Position numbers and translations under genes: made by a program
Notes under the pieces: model-generated
Database searches by the model: none
The model's input: only the letters and a program-made list of their open reading frames with translations
What the model was told of the DNA's origin: nothing
Virus record (IMG/VR): IMGVR_UViG_3300045135_003504
Span: 1-29,540 of that record
From: a virus
Strand: one strand, 5' to 3'
Length of the DNA stretch: 29,540 nucleotides
Shown: piece by piece, positions 23,913 through 29,540 of the stretch
How positions within the stretch are numbered: position 1 is the stretch's first letter
How the letters are laid out: every line of letters starts with the position of its first letter

Positions 23913-24406
23913 TTACGTCGCCTCCTTGCTCGAGAAGCGTTTTCAGACAATGTTAGCCATCGACAATTATCAGGTTCGTAATGGCCATCAGGGTCAATTC
24001 GATCTATCGTAAGATGCTCTTCATATCCATGGTCTAATGCCCACTGATAAAACAAACTACGATCATCTAACCAACGGCTATCAATTCGAATTCCTCGACC
24101 TCCATAACTTTTATAGTCTTTTTGCTTAACGTTGTAACAACGTTTGAGCATTCCATCGAAAATGTTAGCTAATCGCGTTTTCGACATACCATGTGTGCGA
24201 TTCTTTTGACCCAAACGCTTTATGCGCTCATTCTTCAAACATCCACAGCTTTTAATGTCTCCAACCATCAGACGGTTTGCCGGGTATTTAAGCTCGTTTC
24301 CACATTCACACAGGCAACGCCATAGACGCTTACCATTGATGTGTACAACCTCAATTGCCGACAGTCGCCCAAACCTATAACCGGTTATGTCAATTGCATT
24401 AGGCAT
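23909..24406 (-). CDS. HNH-like zinc protein, possibly homing-endonuclease derived
   Basis: A 165-aa basic protein. The N-terminal half has ITGYRFGRLSAIEVV and a zinc pair, WRCLCECGNELKYPANRLM with later KSCGCLKNE. The C-terminal half has YKSYGGRGIRIDSRW and LTIDRIDPDGHYEPDNCRW, the HNH-like end seen in many phage DNA-binding nucleases of the AP2/HNH sort. It ends in RRRRK. AGGAGG seven bases before the ATG at 24406 decides the start. Such genes are often free-standing homing endonucleases, yet this one is fitted tightly between neighbours (ATGA with the helicase), so it may be domesticated. Confidence 0.75.
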   Translation of the reverse strand: MPNAIDITGYRFGRLSAIEVVHINGKRLWRCLCECGNELKYPANRLMVGDIKSCGCLKNERIKRLGQKNRTHGMSKTRLANIFDGMLKRCYNVKQKDYKSYGGRGIRIDSRWLDDRSLFYQWALDHGYEEHLTIDRIDPDGHYEPDNCRWLTLSENASRARRRRK

Positions 24407-24417
24407 ACTGATCCCTC

Positions 24418-25080
24418 CTACTGTGCCCAACTTGGACGTCCGGTTGGAGATTGTTGATGCTGTTGGTTTTGTTGATTTTGTTGTTGTACCTGCTGGCTCT
24501 GATCAAAGCCTTGTTGCATCGGCTGTTGGGGTTGCTGTGCCATTTGCCCCATTTGAGATTGATGGCTTACTTGCACCATGACCGCCGCATACTCTTTGTG
24601 GTCGGGCGTGATCACCGTGCGAACGATATTCTTCTCATCGCCATTCTGATCACGATCGGTTTCCACCTTCACAACGAACTCCATGCCATCAATGTCCGCA
24701 AAGCCTTGAATACGACGCGCCTGTTGAGCCTGTGGTGTGTTATCAGATGGATGAAGTCCACGAGATGAATTCAGCATGCCTTTGATAAAGGCTCGGCCCA
24801 TGTTGCTCCACTCTGGCCCCTTAGGGCTGTACAAACCAATAAGGCTCCAGATCTTACGCTTGGCATAAGGACCGTCGGTTACCACGAACTCACAGTTCAA
24901 ATACACAGCGCCAGTGGCATCACTTTGTGTAGCATAACCACCGTTCCAGCCTTGGCTAAAATCATCATAGCCTCCTGGGCGAATCGTCATGCGTACACGC
25001 GCCAATGTGTTTTTGGGAATCAGATCAAAGCTTCCCTGATCTTCTGCTGAGTTAAAGTCGTTCCATGCGTTCTCATTCAT
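24418..25080 (-). CDS. Probable single-stranded DNA-binding protein with Gln-rich tail
   Basis: A 220-aa protein with an OB-fold-like core: FDLIPKNTLARVRMTIRPGG near residues 18-37, GAVYLNCEFVVTDGPYAKRK and WSLIGLYSPKGPEW. The last ~50 residues are almost all Gln with Met, Pro and Ser, a disordered tail as in bacterial SSB linkers, ending GRPSWAQ and lacking the acidic SSB tip. Family resemblance is to DUF669-type phage SSB proteins. Its neighbour is the Sak4-like annealing protein, and Sak4 enzymes are known to work with a phage SSB. The N-terminus WNDFNSAEDQG is shared with the primase-helicase. Confidence 0.72.
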   Translation of the reverse strand: MNENAWNDFNSAEDQGSFDLIPKNTLARVRMTIRPGGYDDFSQGWNGGYATQSDATGAVYLNCEFVVTDGPYAKRKIWSLIGLYSPKGPEWSNMGRAFIKGMLNSSRGLHPSDNTPQAQQARRIQGFADIDGMEFVVKVETDRDQNGDEKNIVRTVITPDHKEYAAVMVQVSHQSQMGQMAQQPQQPMQQGFDQSQQVQQQNQQNQQHQQSPTGRPSWAQ

Positions 25081-25961
25081 TGTTCTGTCTCCTGTGTATT
25101 GGCTTGTGCTATGTTCTGGTTCATGTCTCTTGGGTTATCAAAAGTAAGTCGTTCAGATGCTGGGCGAACCGGGCCATGAATTTTGTCCATCAACCGGCCA
25201 AGATGAGGTTCTTCAATCATGTCCAAGCGCCCGCTACGATCTTTAGCTGGGTAGCCATATGGGTTTAAGGTGTGGTTAACAAAGGCGCGATATCGATGCC
25301 CTTCTTCACCTTCGATTTCAGCTAGCGTAATCACCTGATCGACGATGCCTGGCAGTTCAAGTGCCGTTTTGGAACCATCGATTTGAGGCACATATAGCTT
25401 TCGGTTGTAGTCATCAGTGCGCTCATCCAGAATCCCAACAAACCAGATATTTTTGTTGCGGGTATGCTGTAGATGAGTCAGCCAGGCAACCATCTCCTGC
25501 CCGTGCAAACCATAGGCGCCACGAGTATCCGGTTTACCGGTACGTTCACTAATGGCCTGAGGTTGTCCTTTACACCACTGCAGGCAAAGACGGCCAGCAA
25601 CTGTGATGGAGTCAATGAATACCGTCTGGTATTTTCCAAGAGCACTCGGATCACCAAACTTCTCACACACGGCATCAAAGTGTGCCTGGCTATAGGCTTG
25701 TTCATCGCGTAAAGCCGGATTAGGACCACCGATGTACACAGCAAAATCTCGACACTCCTGCCAGGTACGTGGACGAATGGTGTCACCCGCCCAACCTTCT
25801 ACCGCTAAGTCACCTGCTTCAAGATCAAAGAACAAAGTAGATTCAGCATCCACACTCCACAGCAGTGAGGTTTTACCGATACCACTTGGCCCTAAAATAC
25901 ATCCTTTGATACCGCGTTTTTCGGCCAACCGTTGATCGGCCGTAATAATCGGAAAACTCAT
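25077..25961 (-). CDS. Sak4-like single-strand annealing ATPase (RecA core fold)
   Basis: A 294-aa ATPase of the AAA_24/Sak4 group, phage recombinases related to the RecA/Rad51 core. Walker A is GPSGIGKTS at 24-32; Walker B is TVFIDSIT near 152. Further parts are DLEAGDLAVEGWAGDTI and GRLDMIEEPHLGRLMDK. The C-terminal ~30 residues are polar and likely disordered. It should coat or anneal ssDNA produced by the Cas4-like nuclease, with help from the SSB-like protein immediately downstream (ATGA overlap). Confidence 0.88.
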   Translation of the reverse strand: MSFPIITADQRLAEKRGIKGCILGPSGIGKTSLLWSVDAESTLFFDLEAGDLAVEGWAGDTIRPRTWQECRDFAVYIGGPNPALRDEQAYSQAHFDAVCEKFGDPSALGKYQTVFIDSITVAGRLCLQWCKGQPQAISERTGKPDTRGAYGLHGQEMVAWLTHLQHTRNKNIWFVGILDERTDDYNRKLYVPQIDGSKTALELPGIVDQVITLAEIEGEEGHRYRAFVNHTLNPYGYPAKDRSGRLDMIEEPHLGRLMDKIHGPVRPASERLTFDNPRDMNQNIAQANTQETEQ

Positions 25962-26446
25962 GCAGCCACCTCGTCCACGTCATCAGCCAAAGACTGAAGT
26001 TTGAAAGTAGGCTTGCCGGTTTTCAGGGTACGCGCATCAGCAAAGGTCTCCTGTAGAGCCTTAGGCCAGGCAGTGTATTTACGCTCGGCAACCTTGTAAG
26101 CAATCTCGATAAACTCTGATGGATCATCGCCCGCTTCACGAATTCGATCCGCAATGACAGCAAGCTTCTTTTGATCCCATGTTGGGCGCTTTGGAAGGTC
26201 TGCCGTAATACGAATGCCTTCATCTTCAAAGTTCACAGAGCCTGTGTCTTTACCCAGATCCTGCCGCATCAGCTTTGCACGTTGCTCGTATTTCAGGGCC
26301 ACCGCGCCATCGATCCATTCCTTCAAAGACTTGGTACGATCAAGGTAAGCCTTGGCTTGCATTTGCAGGCTTAGAAGATCACCTGCACTCAACTTGGATA
26401 GCTCATCCAAAGTCATGTTGTGAGCGGTTTCTACGGTCAAACTCAT
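25958..26446 (-). CDS. Conserved phage early protein of unknown function
   Basis: A 162-aa protein, helical and charged, starting MSLTVETAHNMTLDELSKLS. Notable parts are a central VNFEDEGIRITADLPKRPTW and IAYKVAERKYTAWPKALQET. Similar proteins are common just upstream of Sak4 or RecT genes, and none has a settled role. GGGAGG six bases before the ATG at 26446 chooses this start; a longer frame to 26569 would run into the HTH gene. Both ends overlap neighbours by four bases, so it is co-translated with Sak4 and probably acts in recombination. Confidence 0.75.
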   Translation of the reverse strand: MSLTVETAHNMTLDELSKLSAGDLLSLQMQAKAYLDRTKSLKEWIDGAVALKYEQRAKLMRQDLGKDTGSVNFEDEGIRITADLPKRPTWDQKKLAVIADRIREAGDDPSEFIEIAYKVAERKYTAWPKALQETFADARTLKTGKPTFKLQSLADDVDEVAA

Positions 26447-26664
26447 AGCGCACCTCCCACATGTTCCATGTGCACAAGCTCGGAAGTGGACACACGCATG
26501 TTGTTCATTTCGTAGGCTTCGATGTCTTCCACACGGTAGATAATTCGGCCGCCCAATTTGATAAAACATGGGCCCCAGCCAATGCAGCGCCAGCGTTCAA
26601 GTGTCCGCTCTGACATGCCCCATCGAGTAGCTAATTCGCGTTGATTAATATGTTGAATAGTCAC
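26443..26664 (-). CDS. Small HTH protein, AlpA/excisionase-like, first gene of the early operon
   Basis: A 73-aa DNA-binding protein with a MerR/AlpA-type winged helix: LATRWGMSERTLERWRCIGW, then GPCFIKLGGRIIYRVEDIEAY. I start it at the GTG at 26664, which has AGGAG six bases upstream. An in-frame ATG at 26703 has no ribosome site and would lie at or before the predicted transcription start. It is first in the early operon and follows three direct repeats that could be its operator. Roles seen for such proteins are excisionase, or activator/repressor of early genes; no integrase is in view to favour the first. Confidence 0.85.
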   Translation of the reverse strand: MTIQHINQRELATRWGMSERTLERWRCIGWGPCFIKLGGRIIYRVEDIEAYEMNNMRVSTSELVHMEHVGGAL

Positions 26665-26701
26665 GTTCGTCTCCTGTCGGTTATTGATAAAACGTGTGAT
26701 C

Positions 26702-26707
26702 ATTATC
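26702..26707 (-). promoter_or_regulatory. Candidate -10 of the early operon promoter
   Basis: On the minus strand GATAAT (five of six matches to TATAAT) lies here, predicting a start near 26695, about 30 bases before the HTH gene's GTG. No good -35 is present; the sequence 17 bases upstream is ATTTCT. The direct repeats overlap that -35 region, suggesting an activator- or repressor-controlled promoter. Confidence 0.35.
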
Positions 26708-26717
26708 GAAAGGAGGA

Positions 26718-26760
26718 TGTACGGAGAAATAGAACGAAGATGTACGGAGAAATGTACGGA
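26718..26760. repeat. Three TGTACGGA direct repeats upstream of the early operon
   Basis: TGTACGGA occurs at 26718-26725, 26741-26748 and 26753-26760. The first two are part of a longer match, GATGTACGGAGAAAT (15 bp), 23 bp apart; the third is 12 bp further on. They lie between the Doc terminator and the early operon's -10, where an operator would be expected. Confidence 0.7.
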
Positions 26761-26772
26761 ATGAAATTTAAG

Positions 26773-26800
26773 CCAAAAAAAATCGCCATTACGGCGATTT
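26773..26800 (-). terminator. Rho-independent terminator of the Doc operon
   Basis: On the minus strand AAATCGCC pairs with GGCGATTT (26780-26787 with 26793-26800) around a 5-base loop, followed by a run of T (26775-26782 region). It lies 25 bases after the doc stop and insulates the early operon. Confidence 0.88.
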
Positions 26801-26824
26801 ATAAAGTATTTGATTGTTATTCAA

Positions 26825-27220
26825 TCAACAACCAATAGCATATGAGTTATGCCGTAACCATATTGCAAAATCCTCTTTACTCCAGATATTGGTTGCAATA
26901 TTGACCCATACCTCAATGGCTTCGTCTTCAGTTGTCTCGAGACGATATCCATTAATACGAAGCATTGCATCAGTCGTGTAATATGAAGTGCGTTTGTTTG
27001 CATTTGCAAATGCATGCGCCTTAGCGATATGCCAGCCTACTGCAGATGCAATATCAAATATATCTGGATTTTCTAAATAGGCATGCGCGACGCCTCCCTG
27101 CTTCAAAGCAGACTCCAAGGCGCCGACATCTAATATATGCGATTGTTCTTTAGGCGTCAGACCAATACAAGCTTCATGGATTTCAAGTACTCGCTCGAAT
27201 GTAACGTATACTATTTCCAT
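26825..27220 (-). CDS. doc: Doc-like toxin (Fic-fold kinase, death-on-curing family)
   Basis: A 131-aa Doc toxin; P1 Doc is 126 aa and phosphorylates EF-Tu to stop translation. The Fic-type motif is HAFANANKR at 69-77, with Asn in place of the usual Asp at the fifth position, which also occurs in many Doc proteins. Other family parts are TFERVLEIHEACIGLTP at the N-terminus, ALESALKQGG and IFDIASAVGWHIAKAHAF, and RINGYRLETTEDEAIEV. The ATG at 27220 shares its A with the stop of the upstream small gene (TAATG), so the pair is tightly coupled. It lies at the head of the early region, on the same strand. Confidence 0.93.
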   Translation of the reverse strand: MEIVYVTFERVLEIHEACIGLTPKEQSHILDVGALESALKQGGVAHAYLENPDIFDIASAVGWHIAKAHAFANANKRTSYYTTDAMLRINGYRLETTEDEAIEVWVNIATNIWSKEDFAIWLRHNSYAIGC

Positions 27221-27393
27221 TAAACTTTGGACAGTGCCATCAGGACCTCTTTACGCTCTTCAAGTATTTTTTGAACAACGTCGTCCATCGCTTTGACAGG
27301 ATCAGTTTTTGAAGGACAAGCGATACCGTGCCCTTTAGGCAAGTCTTTTCTACGATACTGAACGTTGGTATGCTTTTCTGCTAAATTATTCAT
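27220..27393 (-). CDS. 57-aa partner of Doc, likely antitoxin
   Basis: A short gene starting MNNLAEKHTNVQYRRKDLPK and ending VVQKILEERKEVLMALSKV. GGAGG sits four bases before the ATG at 27393, and its TAA overlaps the Doc ATG, so its expression is coupled to the toxin. It does not show the Phd/YefM N-terminal DNA-binding fold and is shorter than Phd (73 aa). Its C-terminal helix (AMDDVVQKILEERKEVLMAL) could be the Doc-binding part, as in Phd. A different antitoxin class or a truncated form are both possible. Confidence 0.75.
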   Translation of the reverse strand: MNNLAEKHTNVQYRRKDLPKGHGIACPSKTDPVKAMDDVVQKILEERKEVLMALSKV

Positions 27394-27407
27394 AGCTCCT
27401 CCATTTC

Positions 27408-27425
27408 CAGCTATCTATTTAGCTG
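27408..27425. promoter_or_regulatory. Inverted repeat in the Doc operon leader
   Basis: CAGCTA (27408-27413) and TAGCTG (27420-27425) pair around a 6-base centre; with the flanking C and G the arms are 7 bp. It lies 15 bases upstream of the antitoxin ATG, on the transcript, so it may be an operator or a leader hairpin near the ribosome site. Confidence 0.45.
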
Positions 27426-27462
27426 GGGGCGAAATTTTACTAATTTCCCCTTACTTTTTCAA

Positions 27463-27490
27463 TTTATATCGATTCTATCGACAAAATCAA
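27463..27490 (-). promoter_or_regulatory. Doc operon promoter with operator in the spacer
   Basis: On the minus strand TTGATT (27485-27490) and TATAAA (27463-27468) are 16 bases apart. The inverted repeat TCGAT-TCT-ATCGA (27469-27481) fills the spacer. A bound repressor would block the promoter, the usual autoregulation of toxin-antitoxin operons. Confidence 0.6.
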
Positions 27491-27521
27491 GTAATAATGA
27501 ACTTCCGATGATTTCTATTAA

Positions 27522-28514
27522 TTACATGGAAAAGGAGTAATAACCACGTTTGGGGCTCAAAATGTATTCCTCCCATGTATCATTACCATGAAATAATGAA
27601 GACATACGCTTTGAACCATTACTTGATCCATTAGCTGCCAACAATATTTCTTTAGCCGGCAATTCCCATCTATCATTCTGTGCCTGTTCATACATGTACT
27701 TGACAGCTTTGGCTTGTTTATCCCCTTTCAAGATCCAAGGCTCCTTGCCAGTGATAGTTAGGCGCCGTTGATGATGGTCGTACCTTAATGGCATGGCTTT
27801 GTCTTCTGCCCTGAAATCTCGCACAGCCTGGTAGCGATAAAGCAGCTCTTTATCAATAACCGTATTACTCTGCCCTTGAACAATAAAATCATTCAGTCGA
27901 CAAATACTGAATCCTTCCAAGCTTGGTAGCATACTCAGATCAGTATTCGAGGTTGTTAGTAGGATTCCTCTCTTTCCTCTGCCTGAAACTGCTCTGACCA
28001 ACTGAGGCCAGTTAACTGGTAGATTCCTAGCCACCCATATCTCGGTTCTAAAGCCATGATCTAACACAGCTTCGCCAAGACACCACAGGCTGTTTGGTAA
28101 TTCTGGATTAGTAATCCCAGCACGCATTACCTGTGGAATATGGAACAAATCGGCCACTCCGTGTAGAAACATTTGTTCATCTACTTGCTCAACTTCAGTA
28201 GCTGAAAGAGGCACTACACGCTTCTTAAAGGAATCAGGTTCTCGGTACATGACCTGCCATGGATCTGCCGCTTCGTCGACATCCACATAAACAGTTTCAT
28301 CTTCCATTTCTAGCTCTATGTATCCAGAATAACCTGTTAGCTTCAGCCATGGTTCAAATTGCACCTTTGGAAAACCACGAAGAGCCTTATGCAGATCCCA
28401 AGCAGCAATACCCAGAATCCGTTGACCATCTGAATTGAAATGTACTTGGTGAGATTGTTCGAAAAGAGAGATTAGTTTTGACGTGTATTTAGGCGACCAT
28501 TTCTGCAATGTCAT
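27522..28514 (-). CDS. Hypothetical protein, second gene of an unknown two-gene operon
   Basis: A 330-aa protein not recognised. The C-terminal ~80 residues (RRLTITGKEPWILKGDKQAK, then AVKYMYEQAQNDRWELPAKE, then MSSLFHGNDTWEEYILSPKR) have the look of a winged-helix domain that ends in GYYSF. The middle part has SLWCLGEAVLDHGFRTEIWV and a GKRGILLTTSNTDLS strand, which suggests an alpha-beta fold. It overlaps the upstream gene by 26 bases. GGAGG sits two bases before the ATG at 28514. No transposase, integrase or defence motif is evident. Confidence 0.75.
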   Translation of the reverse strand: MTLQKWSPKYTSKLISLFEQSHQVHFNSDGQRILGIAAWDLHKALRGFPKVQFEPWLKLTGYSGYIELEMEDETVYVDVDEAADPWQVMYREPDSFKKRVVPLSATEVEQVDEQMFLHGVADLFHIPQVMRAGITNPELPNSLWCLGEAVLDHGFRTEIWVARNLPVNWPQLVRAVSGRGKRGILLTTSNTDLSMLPSLEGFSICRLNDFIVQGQSNTVIDKELLYRYQAVRDFRAEDKAMPLRYDHHQRRLTITGKEPWILKGDKQAKAVKYMYEQAQNDRWELPAKEILLAANGSSNGSKRMSSLFHGNDTWEEYILSPKRGYYSFSM

Positions 28515-29540
28515 CGCCTCCTACATTAACGTCTCTCACAATGCCCCACTTGTGCAGCAATCGATCACAGAGCTGCCTGTCGCGTTCTCGTTTGGTTTTA
28601 ATATTGCAGCCATTCTCACCGCGTAGTGTGATGTGAATGGTTCTTGCTCGCTCACCAAATTGCCTTTGTGATCGAATAGATAACTGTACAAAATTGAGTG
28701 TGTGTTGATTAAATAAAAAGCTTGGGCCAATCAGGTTTGCGGCCGCCGTATAGATATCTTCAGCACTATTCTGATTGACCTTAAAGATAACGCTACTGCC
28801 AGATTGGTTGAATCCTAGTTGGGTCACTTTAGCCCACGCAATGCTTTCATCTCGAATGTCCAACTGGCATGGCTGTGCCAGACATTGATAATCATATTTC
28901 TTAATGGCTACCGGTTCACAATTGGCATCTGTTGGCATCAAGTGAGCTGCTGCTAGCTGTGCTAGTGCTTCACGATCTGCCTTGTTCTTTGACATGACCT
29001 CGATATGACCATTTTCCGGTTCATAGGTAACAAACGAAGATTGTGCTTTGGTCACTTGCTGGCTATCCAACTGAGCTTCGTTTACCCATTCTACAGACTG
29101 AGGGGCCAAATTGTAATGAACACAGATCTGATACAAGGACACCTTGTTTAATTCACCTTCATCAAGGAGGTGATAACGCTTAAAGACTTCAACAGCCACC
29201 TGATCTTCTTCGCAGGCATACATTTGGGCTACTGCTTGATGGAAAGCATCCAAGTCGGATTGTTCAGGTTCCACAATTAATCCAACAGGACCTACATAGC
29301 CAGAATAGCATGTCGTGCTTTGACGATAGATATCAGCCAGTCGAATATTGAGCGCTTCATCAAAATACTGACGAGCATTAGCGTACAACCATAGGCTGCG
29401 CTCGTACTGATTGGCTAACTTATCCAGCTCCCGACGTTCTTCGAAACTTAGGCATTCACAGCGCAGACTTTCTACTGCGTCCTGGCCCGGACCATCAGCT
29501 AAGGCAAGTACACGTTCAGCTAACCTTTCTATCTCAATGC
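28489..29540 (-). CDS. Hypothetical protein, first gene of the unknown pair (partial, 5' end off window)
   Basis: The frame is open from its stop at 28489 to the right edge, so at least 349 residues are present and the start lies outside. Reading on past an internal TTG at 29388 gives further coding sequence (EERRELDKLANQYERSLWLY), so that TTG is not the true start. The visible sequence has an N-terminal helical region with ARQYFDEALNIRLADIYRQS, a middle with VAVEVFKRYHLLDEGELN, and a C-terminal RARTIHITLRGENGCNIKTK. No family is recognised. It overlaps the next gene by 26 bases, so the two are co-expressed. Confidence 0.7.
   Translation of the reverse strand, partial: IEIERLAERVLALADGPGQDAVESLRCECLSFEERRELDKLANQYERSLWLYANARQYFDEALNIRLADIYRQSTTCYSGYVGPVGLIVEPEQSDLDAFHQAVAQMYACEEDQVAVEVFKRYHLLDEGELNKVSLYQICVHYNLAPQSVEWVNEAQLDSQQVTKAQSSFVTYEPENGHIEVMSKNKADREALAQLAAAHLMPTDANCEPVAIKKYDYQCLAQPCQLDIRDESIAWAKVTQLGFNQSGSSVIFKVNQNSAEDIYTAAANLIGPSFLFNQHTLNFVQLSIRSQRQFGERARTIHITLRGENGCNIKTKRERDRQLCDRLLHKWGIVRDVNVGGDDIAEMVA

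Noticed and set aside
26665-26703. ATG at 26703 as the start of the small HTH gene
   Set aside because: It has no Shine-Dalgarno and overlaps the candidate -10, while the GTG at 26664 has AGGAG at good spacing.
29388-29540. TTG at 29388 as the start of the right-edge gene
   Set aside because: The same frame stays open to the window end and has no ribosome site at that TTG, so the gene is partial.

Overview
The window is the interior of a tailed-phage genome, most likely a prophage in a moderate-GC gammaproteobacterium. The PrlF-YhaV and Fic homologues and the short, strongly Shine-Dalgarno-led, overlapping genes fit that group, but no gene here fixes the genus. No integrase, CI-type repressor, lysis gene, att site or rRNA/tRNA was seen, so neither end of the element is in view. 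Almost everything reads on the minus strand; the order below follows transcription, right to left.

Right edge (27.5-29.5 kb): two overlapping minus-strand genes of unknown function, the first running off the window. Next is a Doc-type toxin with a 57-aa partner gene of its own and a compact promoter/operator (26.8-27.5 kb), closed by a strong terminator. Early/replication operon (17.6-26.7 kb): a small HTH protein preceded by three TGTACGGA direct repeats, an unknown 162-aa protein, a Sak4-like RecA-fold annealing ATPase, a Gln-tailed probable ssDNA-binding protein, an HNH-like zinc protein, a superfamily II helicase, a zinc-finger protein, a Cas4/RecB-like Fe-S nuclease, a primase-helicase, a small ORF that carries an array of CAGATTTG iterons (probable replication origin), a RuvC-like resolvase and an HTH protein. 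Neighbouring genes overlap or sit a few bases apart, and the operon ends at a rho-independent terminator near 17.5 kb.

Accessory island (12.6-17.5 kb): a ParB-domain DNA methyltransferase, a PrlF-YhaV toxin-antitoxin pair (plus strand), a Fic-domain protein with its own winged-helix domain, a candidate small RNA with promoter and terminator, and two small plus-strand genes of unknown function. This is where host-directed cargo sits, between the early and late blocks.

Late operon (left, 0-12.6 kb): a lambda-like head/packaging module (Nu1, A, W, B, C with nested scaffold, D, E, FI-position protein, FII, Z) joined to a P2-like contractile-tail baseplate and fibre module (V, W, J, I, H). The virion is therefore predicted to be a myovirus with a lambda-type capsid. 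The sheath, tube and tape-measure genes should lie beyond the left edge.

The most interesting items are the iteron array inside a gene, an N-terminal motif shared by the ssDNA-binding protein and the primase-helicase, the small RNA candidate at 13.57-13.63 kb, the unusual 57-aa partner of Doc, and the two unknown gene pairs.
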